A stretch of DNA of 28,475 bases, taken from contig CAZSQG010000055.1 in NCBI GenBank assembly GCA_964608615.1, positions 1-28,475 on the forward strand. Direction: 5' to 3'. The translations under genes were made by a program, and so were the position numbers. Numbering within the stretch: position 1 is the stretch's first letter; each line of letters starts with the position of its first letter. Below are positions 1 to 6,936 of the stretch, piece by piece. A model generated the notes under the pieces. That model searched no databases. It was not told the origin of the DNA and was given only the letters and a program-made list of their open reading frames with translations. The DNA comes from CALEUX01 sp964608615. GTDB lineage: Bacteria > Bacteroidota > Bacteroidia > Bacteroidales > Marinilabiliaceae.

Positions 1-2905
1 GCTTGAAGATCATATTAGGTTTATCCGTAATAGTCAGGGAGAGGTAGAACTTATTGAAGGTGTTTGCCACGATATTACGAAAAAGAGAGAGGTGGAGTTT
101 GCCCTGCAATCAAGTGAAGAAAGATTCCGTCTTTTGGCAGAAATGCTACCACAGGGTGTATGGGAGGCAAATGAAAGTGGGATTTTTACCTATGTAAACC
201 CGGCTGGTTATAGTATTACTGGATATGAATTAAAGGATCTTGTCGATAAAAAACTTTCTGTTTACTCATTGCTTATACCTGAAGAACACGAAAGGGCTAC
301 CAGACATATAAAGGAATTATTTGAAGAAAAAGGAAGTAGTGGAAGAGAATATGTTGGATTAAAAAAAGATGGAACCCGCTTTCCAATTATTGTATACACC
401 AGTTTGATTAAATCCAACGGAACAGAGCGTGGAATAAGAGGTATTATTGTTGACGTTTCGGATATAAGGGAAAAAGAAGCTGTTTTTATGGCTACCCGTT
501 CTCAATTGCAGGCAGTAATGGATGCTGCTGCCGAAGTTTCAATGATTACGTCAGATACATCAGGATCAATTATCGTTTTCAATAAGGGAGCAGAACAAAT
601 ACTTGGTTATTCGAGTGATGAGGTTATTGGAAAGTATTACCTTTCAAAATTCCATCTTAAATCAGAACTTGAGACATTGAGTAAAGAGCTTTTTCTTGAA
701 ACGGGGAAGGTTTATGAGGGTTTTGAGATTCTTGTTGCCGGGGCCAGAATTCATGGTACAGAAAGTCGCGAGTGGACATACGTATGTAAGGATGGAGCCT
801 GGGTGGCGGTAAGACTGCTTGTTTCAGTGGTAAAAGACGAATCAGGTAATATAACAGGATTTCTTTTTATTGGTCAAAATTTAACCGGGCAAAAACTTAT
901 AGAACATGCGCTGGTAGAAAGTGAAACTAAGTATCAGGCTCTTTTTGAAAACCTGAGTGATGCTGTTTTTATTATGAACAGTGAAGTTTTTCTGGATTGT
1001 AATAATAAAATTAAAGACATTTTTAATTGCGGGAAAAGTGATATTATAGGTTTTTCATCATCTAAATTTTCACCTCCATTGCAACCTGATGGAAAAGCTT
1101 CTGATGTTAAGATTGAGGTCTATTTAAAAGCTGCATTGGTTGGAGAACCTCAGGTTTTTGAGTGGGTTTATCGTACGTTGGATGGTGTTGATTTTTACGC
1201 TGAGGTTAAACTTACAAGAATCAGGATTGGCGAGGAGTTCCTTATTCAGGCTATTGTGCGTGATGTTGATAGCAGTAAAAAAGCTGAAATGAGGTTGCAT
1301 AAAAGTAAGCAGTTGTTTCAAACTCTTGCCAGCATTTCTCCTGTTGGGATTTTTCGTACCGATGCCAATGGAAAAACGACTTATGTGAATCCTAAATGGA
1401 CCGAGTTATCTGAGCTTTCGTTTGATGAAGCGATGGATGATGATTGGCTCCAGGCAGTTCACCCCCACGACAGGCAAAAAGTAATACAGGCCTGGAAAGA
1501 CAGAACTTCCAAAGGTGAAATATCATCTGCTGAATATCGGTTTTTAAAGTCTGATGGCTCTATTGTTTGGGTAATGGGATATGCCGTTCCTGAAATTATC
1601 AATGGAGAGATCAAAGGTTATGTGGGAACGATAACTGATATATCGGATCGTAAAAAAGCCGAAATTGAGCTTCAGGAAAAAAATGAACTTATTGAATCAC
1701 AAAACGAAGAGTATCTTCAGATTAATGAAGAGCTGACAATGCTTAACGAGGATTTGAGATTGGCAAAAGAAAGAGCCGAGGAGAGCGATCGTTTGAAGTC
1801 GGCTTTTCTGGCTAATATGAGCCACGAAATAAGAACTCCTCTTAATGGTATAATAGGTTTTTCTTATATTCTTTCTGAGCTTGATCTTTCTGAATCTGAT
1901 AGAAGTAAATACACGGCTACACTTCATTTAAGTTGCAATAGGTTGTTAAATACGGTAAATGATATTCTTGATATATCAAAAATTGATGCAGGGCAAACCA
2001 TAGTCAATTCGGTCCATTATAAGCCCGACAAACTTCTTGAGGAGTTGTTTTTATTGCAGGCACCCAATTTTAAAGCAAAAAATCTATTGCTAAAACTTCA
2101 GAACCAAGATGATTTATCAAATACGGATGTTATTGGTGACGAACAAAAGGTATATCAGGTGATTAATAACCTTTTAGATAATGCTTTGAAATTTACTGGC
2201 ATAGGCTGTGTTGAGTTTGGAGCTTTTGTTAAAGATGATCGGATTGAATATTTTGTTAAGGATACTGGTGTAGGTATAGCTAAAGAACAACAGGAATTTG
2301 TTTTTGGACGGTTTAATCAGGAAAATATGACATTAAGCCGTGAACATGAAGGAAGTGGTTTGGGTCTTGCTATAACCAAAGGTCTTGTGGAGTTAATGGA
2401 TGGTTGTATCACATTGGAATCAGAAAAGGGAAAGGGTGCTACCTTTAGAATTTCTTTACCGTTAAAATTTAGTATGGAATATGGCCTTGAGTTTAAATCG
2501 GCTGATTTATTGGATGTTGGGGTTATTGAAACTCTCGGAGGATCAATTATAGTGGCTGAAGATGATGAGGTTAATTATCAGTTGATATATAGTATTTTAA
2601 CAAATGCCTCTTTAAAAAACATTATTAGGGCACGCAATGGTTTTGAGGCCGTGAAACTGATGACTAACAATGATAGTGTTTCTCTGGTTTTAATGGATTT
2701 AAAAATGCCTGGACTCGATGGATATGAGGCTATTCGAAGAATCAGGGAGATCAATGCTGATATTCCAATTGTTGCTATATCTGCTTTTTCGCTTAAAACA
2801 GAAGAACAAAAAGCTTTAGATGCCGGTTGTAATGGTTTTATTACCAAGCCATATAACCCCGAAAATGTGGTTAAAAGAATAAATGCTATTGTGGCTAACA
2901 AATAG
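1..2905 (+). CDS. Multi-PAS hybrid histidine kinase/response regulator (5' partial)
   Basis: This is a sensor kinase fused to a receiver domain, which should autophosphorylate on His and pass phosphate to its own receiver Asp. The frame is open to the left edge; the residues before the GTG at 92 read as the tail of another PAS/PAC domain, so 92 is not the true start. Counting from 92: four PAS domains lie at about 9-125, 135-265, 275-400 and 408-525. A charged coiled-coil linker runs about 525-573. The HisKA H-box carries His578, and the HATPase has an N box near 695, DTGVGI from 724 and GSGLGLAI from 754. The receiver spans about 820-935 with phospho-acceptor Asp869 and a late TKP lysine. 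No DNA-binding output domain and no membrane segment are visible in this part. Its stop lies one base from the stop of the convergent gene. The signal sensed is unknown. Confidence 0.93.
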   Translation, partial: LEDHIRFIRNSQGEVELIEGVCHDITKKREVEFALQSSEERFRLLAEMLPQGVWEANESGIFTYVNPAGYSITGYELKDLVDKKLSVYSLLIPEEHERATRHIKELFEEKGSSGREYVGLKKDGTRFPIIVYTSLIKSNGTERGIRGIIVDVSDIREKEAVFMATRSQLQAVMDAAAEVSMITSDTSGSIIVFNKGAEQILGYSSDEVIGKYYLSKFHLKSELETLSKELFLETGKVYEGFEILVAGARIHGTESREWTYVCKDGAWVAVRLLVSVVKDESGNITGFLFIGQNLTGQKLIEHALVESETKYQALFENLSDAVFIMNSEVFLDCNNKIKDIFNCGKSDIIGFSSSKFSPPLQPDGKASDVKIEVYLKAALVGEPQVFEWVYRTLDGVDFYAEVKLTRIRIGEEFLIQAIVRDVDSSKKAEMRLHKSKQLFQTLASISPVGIFRTDANGKTTYVNPKWTELSELSFDEAMDDDWLQAVHPHDRQKVIQAWKDRTSKGEISSAEYRFLKSDGSIVWVMGYAVPEIINGEIKGYVGTITDISDRKKAEIELQEKNELIESQNEEYLQINEELTMLNEDLRLAKERAEESDRLKSAFLANMSHEIRTPLNGIIGFSYILSELDLSESDRSKYTATLHLSCNRLLNTVNDILDISKIDAGQTIVNSVHYKPDKLLEELFLLQAPNFKAKNLLLKLQNQDDLSNTDVIGDEQKVYQVINNLLDNALKFTGIGCVEFGAFVKDDRIEYFVKDTGVGIAKEQQEFVFGRFNQENMTLSREHEGSGLGLAITKGLVELMDGCITLESEKGKGATFRISLPLKFSMEYGLEFKSADLLDVGVIETLGGSIIVAEDDEVNYQLIYSILTNASLKNIIRARNGFEAVKLMTNNDSVSLVLMDLKMPGLDGYEAIRRIREINADIPIVAISAFSLKTEEQKALDAGCNGFITKPYNPENVVKRINAIVANK

Positions 2906-2906
2906 A

Positions 2907-4022
2907 TTATTGAAGCAAAGGCCATTCTTCATTTACTTCGGGGATGTCAGTGTTATTCTTCATTACTTCCCTGGCTAGCTTTAAATATTCAAACATGCCA
3001 TTATAACCGGCAGGAAAATTGTCGGGTACTCCTTTCTTTTCGAAAATTGAGGCTGGTAACACATAGTATCGCTTTTTACCATTAACAACGGGTGTGTAAA
3101 CCCATGTTAACAGATGTTCGGCTTGTGTAATAGTGGTTTCTGTCTCGTTTTTTGTTAAAACCAAACGAAGCATAGCACCTCCGTCGGTTAATGGCTTTCT
3201 TTGGTTCGATATAAAGTTGCCTAATGAATAAACAACCAGTTTATCTGGTTTATTTGGTTGGCGCAAAAGGTGCATGGGTTGTATTACATGAGGGTGGCTG
3301 CCAATAATTATGTCGGTGCCATTGTCAAACAGGAACTCAGCAAGGTCTGTCTGTTCTTTGTTTGGCTTTGTTTGGTATTCATTGCCCCAATGGATAAAAA
3401 CAATAATTTTATCAGGCTTATGGCTTTTAGCTTTTTCCAGATGAGTAGTCATCTCATCACGGTTTATGAGGTTGATAATATTTGGCGCAGTTATTGGAAT
3501 CCCGTTGGTTCCATAGGTGTAGTTTAAAATAGCAAGACGAATGCCGTAAACAGATAGCAATAGCGGATTATTCTTTTGCATGTCGGCACTATCTTTATAG
3601 GTCCCTGTTCTGATCAGGTAATTCTCATCTAAAATCTGGAGGGTTCTATCAACTCCTTTCCTTCGGCGATCGCACGAGTGGTTATTTGCTGTAACCAAAA
3701 CATTAACGCCTGCATCCTGCAAAGCAAAAACTACAGCATCAGGCGAACTAAAGGTTGGATAGCCGGAGTATGGTTCTCCTGCCAGCGTTAGTTCCAGATT
3801 ACCAATAGTAATTTCTCCGGCACGAAAGTAAGGCTCAATATATTTAAAACACTCTGTGTAGTCATAGCTTTTACCATCGACCTGTTTCGCACTGTTGATC
3901 TGTGGTGAATGTCCCATAATATCACCAAAAAACACTAATGAAAGCTGCTGTCCATGACTTGGAGTGCCGGTAAACAAAATGAGACCTATAATCCCGGTTA
4001 TAATTGTTAAAGATCTTGTCAT
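2907..4022 (-). CDS. CapA-family (PGA_cap) metallophosphatase-like protein, exported
   Basis: This 371-residue protein belongs to the CapA/poly-gamma-glutamate synthesis family, which has a calcineurin-like metallophosphatase fold. Family landmarks in order are GDIMGH at 33-38, GNLELTLAG, TANNHSCD, IHWGNEYQ, GSHPHVIQP and SLGNFISNQ; they supply the Asp, Asn and His ligands expected for a dinuclear metal site. Residues 1-24 form a Sec signal peptide, so it should act in the periplasm or at the envelope. I start at the ATG at 4022 because the six codons further upstream would begin with ATT. No capB, capC or other capsule gene is adjacent, so a role in poly-gamma-glutamate synthesis is not supported; many Bacteroidota carry such stand-alone copies of unknown substrate. 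A TAnnTTTG-like box on the minus strand sits at 4119-4126, about 100 bases upstream, without a clear -33 element. Confidence 0.88.
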   Translation of the reverse strand: MTRSLTIITGIIGLILFTGTPSHGQQLSLVFFGDIMGHSPQINSAKQVDGKSYDYTECFKYIEPYFRAGEITIGNLELTLAGEPYSGYPTFSSPDAVVFALQDAGVNVLVTANNHSCDRRRKGVDRTLQILDENYLIRTGTYKDSADMQKNNPLLLSVYGIRLAILNYTYGTNGIPITAPNIINLINRDEMTTHLEKAKSHKPDKIIVFIHWGNEYQTKPNKEQTDLAEFLFDNGTDIIIGSHPHVIQPMHLLRQPNKPDKLVVYSLGNFISNQRKPLTDGGAMLRLVLTKNETETTITQAEHLLTWVYTPVVNGKKRYYVLPASIFEKKGVPDNFPAGYNGMFEYLKLAREVMKNNTDIPEVNEEWPLLQ

Positions 4023-4280
4023 AATCCAGTTATTAATCAATTATTACTTCAATAGTGGGTGTTAGGTTAAGGCCATAAAGTAAATTGTCATTATTGTTAC
4101 AACCTAAAAAGGAAGCTCCAAAACTAAGTAATTTATGGTTATTAATGAATTATACAATTGAAATAACGGTTTATAATGCCAGTTGGCTTTAATAGGGCAC
4201 TACCTTATGAGGTTATTTAAGTACTTTTTTTACCTTTAACGGTTTTTTATTGTTAACATGATAGTATTAGATGCTTGATT

Positions 4281-6098
4281 ATGAGGATTGAACGTACTTT
4301 TGATCTGCTTGAGAATGCCAGACAAAACTATAGCAAGCCTGACTTGCTGGCTGCCAAACGGGAGGGAGCCTGGGTGAAATTTAGTGCAGAAGATTATTTT
4401 CGGAATGCGAAAATATTCAGTTTCGGATTGTTGGCAATGGGATTTAAAAAAGGAGATAAAATAGCCTCTGTTTCTAATAACCGCCCTGAATGGAATTTTA
4501 TAGATATGGGAATGTCTATGATAGGAGTAATCCATGTTCCTATATATCCAACTATTGGTGATGATGAATACCGGCATATACTGGCTCACTCCGATGCCCG
4601 TATTCTTATTGTTTCAGATATTAATATTTATCAACGGTTAAAACCCATTGCTGCGGAATCAATGGGTTTGGAACAGATTTATACCTTTAATTTTTATGAA
4701 GGAATTCCCAATTGGAATGAAATAAACAGGTTAGGCGAAGAAACACGTGTAGCTTCTAAAGGAGAACATAAAAAAATAAGTGAAAGTATTACTTCTGAAG
4801 ATGTTGTATCTATTATTTACACATCCGGAACAACTGGATTGCCAAAGGGTGTTATGTTGACACATCGAAATTTTATTAGTAATATAATGGCTTGTTCCAA
4901 GTTGTTTCCACTAACACCTGACGATCGTACGCTTAGTTTTTTACCCCTTTGCCATGTGTTTGAAAGATTGGTTAACTATCTGTTTCAATTTAAGGGTTGC
5001 AGTATTTATTATGCCGAAAATCTAGGAACCATTTCCCAAAATCTTGTCGAGATTCAGGCAAGTGCTTTTGCTACTGTCCCCAGGGTTATTGAGCGAATTT
5101 ACGACAGGATTGTTTCAAAAGGAGGAGATCTCACAGGATTTAAACGTTGGGTTTTTTTTCAATCATTAAAACTGGGCGAAAAATACAGGTATAACGGAAA
5201 GCACCATTTTTGGTATGGATTAAGGTTGTTGCTGGCCAGGAAACTGGTCTTCTCTAAATGGCAAAAGGCATTTGGAGGTAATCTGAAGTTTATTGTTTCA
5301 GGAGGGGCAGCTCTTCAGCCACGGCTGGCCCGACTTTTTTTTGCTGCTGGCATACCATTGCTTGAAGGGTATGGTCTTACCGAAACATCACCTGTAATTG
5401 CAGTTAACCATCTAAGTAGTTCAGGTAATTTGTTAATTAGCACAGTTGGGCCTGTTGTTGATAATGTGGAAATTTTAATTGATGAGGATGGTGAGATTCT
5501 TGTTAAGGGTCCCAACGTTATGAAAGGGTATTATAAAGACCCAAAAACTACTGATGAAGTAATTGATGATAATGGATGGTTTCATACAGGTGATATTGGA
5601 ACATTATTACACAATAAATTTTTGAAGATTACCGACCGCAAAAAAGAGATGTTTAAGACATCAAGTGGTAAGTATATTGCGCCACAGGTGATAGAAAACA
5701 TGCTTAAGGAATCAATATTTATTGAGCAGGCAATGGTTGTTGGTGAAAATGAAAAGTTTGTTAGTGCTTTATTGCTGCCGAATTTTGAGCACCTGCATGT
5801 TTGGGCTAACGATCATAAAATTCATTTCAGGGATAATATGGAGCTGATTACCCAGGCAAAAATTCAAAAACAATTTGTAAAAGAGGTGGAGCATTATAAC
5901 AAACAATTAGGTAAACACGAACAAATAAAACGTTTTAGGCTGGTTTATGAAGATTGGAATGCCTCCACAGGAGAACTTTCTCCTACATTAAAACTTCGAC
6001 GTAGGGTTTTATATAAAAAATACGCTATGGTTTTACGTCAAATTTATGCTTATGCCGAGGGAGAAGAAAATAATGGTAAACATAAGTTTAACGATTAG
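4281..6098 (+). CDS. Long-chain fatty acid--CoA ligase (AMP-forming)
   Basis: This 605-residue member of the ANL adenylating superfamily should activate long-chain fatty acids with ATP, through an acyl-AMP, to acyl-CoA. Core motifs are present: the phosphate-binding loop YTSGTTGLPKG at 180-190, GYGLTETSP at 363-371, the hinge-region GWFHTGDIG, and DRKKEMFKTSSGKYIAP with the C-terminal lysine. The RLFFAAG-to-LTET stretch and overall length match the FadD15-like long-chain group of actinobacteria and Bacteroidota rather than acetyl-CoA synthetase. I chose the ATG at 4281; an in-frame TTG six bases upstream is less likely. It stands alone on the plus strand, with no beta-oxidation genes beside it. 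Chain-length preference cannot be read from the sequence. Confidence 0.9.
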   Translation: MRIERTFDLLENARQNYSKPDLLAAKREGAWVKFSAEDYFRNAKIFSFGLLAMGFKKGDKIASVSNNRPEWNFIDMGMSMIGVIHVPIYPTIGDDEYRHILAHSDARILIVSDINIYQRLKPIAAESMGLEQIYTFNFYEGIPNWNEINRLGEETRVASKGEHKKISESITSEDVVSIIYTSGTTGLPKGVMLTHRNFISNIMACSKLFPLTPDDRTLSFLPLCHVFERLVNYLFQFKGCSIYYAENLGTISQNLVEIQASAFATVPRVIERIYDRIVSKGGDLTGFKRWVFFQSLKLGEKYRYNGKHHFWYGLRLLLARKLVFSKWQKAFGGNLKFIVSGGAALQPRLARLFFAAGIPLLEGYGLTETSPVIAVNHLSSSGNLLISTVGPVVDNVEILIDEDGEILVKGPNVMKGYYKDPKTTDEVIDDNGWFHTGDIGTLLHNKFLKITDRKKEMFKTSSGKYIAPQVIENMLKESIFIEQAMVVGENEKFVSALLLPNFEHLHVWANDHKIHFRDNMELITQAKIQKQFVKEVEHYNKQLGKHEQIKRFRLVYEDWNASTGELSPTLKLRRRVLYKKYAMVLRQIYAYAEGEENNGKHKFND

Positions 6099-6169
6099 CA
6101 TATTTTTCAATGATTTCCAAATTACATCCTTACGAATAACAAAAAGGATAACATGTTTTCTTAAAACTT

Positions 6170-6195
6170 AGATCCCTCACTCCGTTACCAATGAC
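6170..6195 (+). repeat. Left arm of 26-nt imperfect inverted repeat
   Basis: The arm beginning AGATCCCTCACTCCGTTACC pairs with the reverse complement of 6381-6406 at about 21 of 26 positions. Together the arms bracket a 237-bp block with the tandem repeat and the hairpin, as in a small non-autonomous repeat element. Confidence 0.65.
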
Positions 6196-6288
6196 AGAAT
6201 ATCGATTCATTGATAAATAGATCCATCGCTGCGCTCTACCAATGACAGAATATCGATTCATTGATAAATAGATCCATCGCTGCGCTCT
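6186..6288 (+). repeat. 51-bp tandem duplication (two copies)
   Basis: Two head-to-tail copies with a period of 51 bp are identical by eye over 6186-6288. Each contains ATCGATTCATTGATAAATAG followed by ATCCATCGCTGCGCTCT. Two copies are too few, and the layout wrong, for a CRISPR array; a recent local duplication is the simplest reading. Confidence 0.9.
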
Positions 6289-6313
6289 GGATGACAGGCT
6301 GCCGTTGACTAAC

Positions 6314-6360
6314 ATGAAAAAAGCAGAAGTCGGGCAACGCCCGACTTCTGCTTTTTTCAT
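6314..6360 (+). repeat. Perfect 22-bp inverted repeat with 3-nt loop
   Basis: The arms at 6314-6335 and 6339-6360 are exact reverse complements around the loop AAC. The GC-rich top (GTCGGGC/GCCCGAC) and the six-base A and T runs at the base give a bidirectional, terminator-like hairpin. It lies 216 bp after the acyl-CoA ligase stop, so it may terminate that transcript, but it is embedded in a repeat block and may be part of a mobile or dispersed element. Confidence 0.85.
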
Positions 6361-6380
6361 TTCCCACACCACCGAGGGTT

Positions 6381-6406
6381 GTCATCCCGAACGGAGTGAG
6401 CGATCT
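6381..6406 (-). repeat. Right arm of 26-nt imperfect inverted repeat
   Basis: It begins GTCATCCCGAACGGAGTGAG and ends CGATCT, and is the partner of 6170-6195. Differences between the arms cluster in the CGGGA/ACCAA segment. Confidence 0.65.
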
Positions 6407-6452
6407 AGCATTCAATGTAATAGGGTGTTCTTCTCCAGACCTAAAGGGTTTG

Positions 6453-6510
6453 GTTCTTCGCTGCGTTACCAATGAGATCATAAATCTGTCATTGGTAGCG
6501 CAGCCAAGAA
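6453..6510. repeat. Second imperfect palindrome sharing the repeat core
   Basis: The left arm (about 6453-6477) contains CGCTGCGTTACCAATGA; the right arm (about 6485-6510) contains TCATTGGTAGCGCAGCC. They pair with a few mismatches and a short spacer. The same CTGCG...ACCAATGA core occurs in the tandem repeat just upstream, so both belong to one repeat family. Confidence 0.65.
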
Positions 6511-6555
6511 TGTTATAATTTTTGCTGGTCAATAGTGATTTAAAAAAAATAATTT

Positions 6556-6563
6556 TATCTTTA
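6556..6563 (+). promoter_or_regulatory. Possible -7 promoter box for the cold-shock gene
   Basis: TATCTTTA matches seven of eight positions of the Bacteroidota TAnnTTTG box and lies about 20 bases before the start codon. No TTTG is found at the expected 19-21 base spacing upstream, so this is tentative. Confidence 0.3.
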
Positions 6564-6583
6564 AGGCAAATTAATTACACATT

Positions 6584-6775
6584 ATGAATAAAGGAATCGT
6601 AAAATTTTTTAATGAAACTAAAGGCTTTGGTTTCGTTAAAGATGAAGAATCAGGTGAAGAGTACTTTGTACACGTAACTGGTCTTGTGGACAAAATTCGT
6701 GAAAACGATGAAGTAACCTTTGAACTTAAAGAAGGTAAAAAAGGTTTAAATGCCGTTAACGTGAAGCTGGCTTAG
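6584..6775 (+). CDS. Cold-shock domain protein (CspA family)
   Basis: This 63-residue single cold-shock domain protein is a cytoplasmic RNA/single-stranded DNA chaperone. It begins with the family's GIVKFFNETKGFGFV, which contains RNP1 (KGFGFV), and has the RNP2-like YFVHVTGL. The length is the usual one for Bacteroidota CspA-like proteins (about 63-70 residues). It appears monocistronic: a strong hairpin terminator follows 35 bases after the stop, and upstream lies the repeat region. The leader before the ATG seems short if the box at 6556 is real, unlike the long thermosensor leader of E. coli cspA. Whether it is cold-induced cannot be told. Confidence 0.95.
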   Translation: MNKGIVKFFNETKGFGFVKDEESGEEYFVHVTGLVDKIRENDEVTFELKEGKKGLNAVNVKLA

Positions 6776-6809
6776 TTATACTGTATTACATTATAACTTC
6801 CGAGAGAAG

Positions 6810-6836
6810 AAAGGTCCTTTGATAAGGGCCTTTTTT
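6810..6836 (+). terminator. Intrinsic terminator after cold-shock gene
   Basis: The stem AAGGTCCTT/AAGGGCCTT (one G-U pair) closes a TGAT loop and is followed by a run of T residues. Confidence 0.88.
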
Positions 6837-6863
6837 ATTTTTTATTTCTATAAAACTCAAAAA

Positions 6864-6882
6864 ATGCCATTTGTCATGGCAT
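6864..6882. promoter_or_regulatory. 7-bp inverted repeat upstream of urocanase, possible operator
   Basis: ATGCCAT-TTGTC-ATGGCAT is a perfect 7-5-7 inverted repeat ending 54 bases before the hutU start codon. Its position fits a regulator-binding site, but nothing identifies the regulator and it lacks a terminator T-run. It could be chance in AT-rich DNA. Confidence 0.3.
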
Positions 6883-6936
6883 AATTAATCATATTCTCAT
6901 ATTTTAGTGGATTATCGGCATTCATAAAGATTTATT

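Larger units (their letters stand above)
6099..6583 (+). other. Gene-free, repeat-rich intergenic region
   Basis: This 485-bp stretch between the acyl-CoA ligase and the cold-shock gene has no credible gene; the minus-strand reading frames across it simply translate repeat units. It contains a 51-bp tandem duplication, a perfect 22-bp hairpin, 26-nt imperfect inverted repeats around both, and a second imperfect palindrome. The words GATCCATCGCTGCGCTC, CCAATGACAG and GTCATCCCGAACGGAGTGAG are typical of dispersed intergenic repeats seen in Bacteroidota genomes, recalled here from general knowledge and not from a search. Confidence 0.75.

Noticed and set aside
4023..4040. Six-codon extension of the CapA-like gene
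   Set aside because: It would begin with ATT; the ATG at 4022 directly precedes a good signal peptide.
6186..6288. Tandem repeat as a CRISPR array
   Set aside because: There are only two contiguous copies of a 51-bp unit with no variable spacers and no cas genes.
6130..6532. Overlapping minus-strand reading frames of 80 and 98 codons
   Set aside because: They translate the tandem and inverted repeats (the same peptide phrase occurs twice), have no recognisable domain and overlap each other in different frames.
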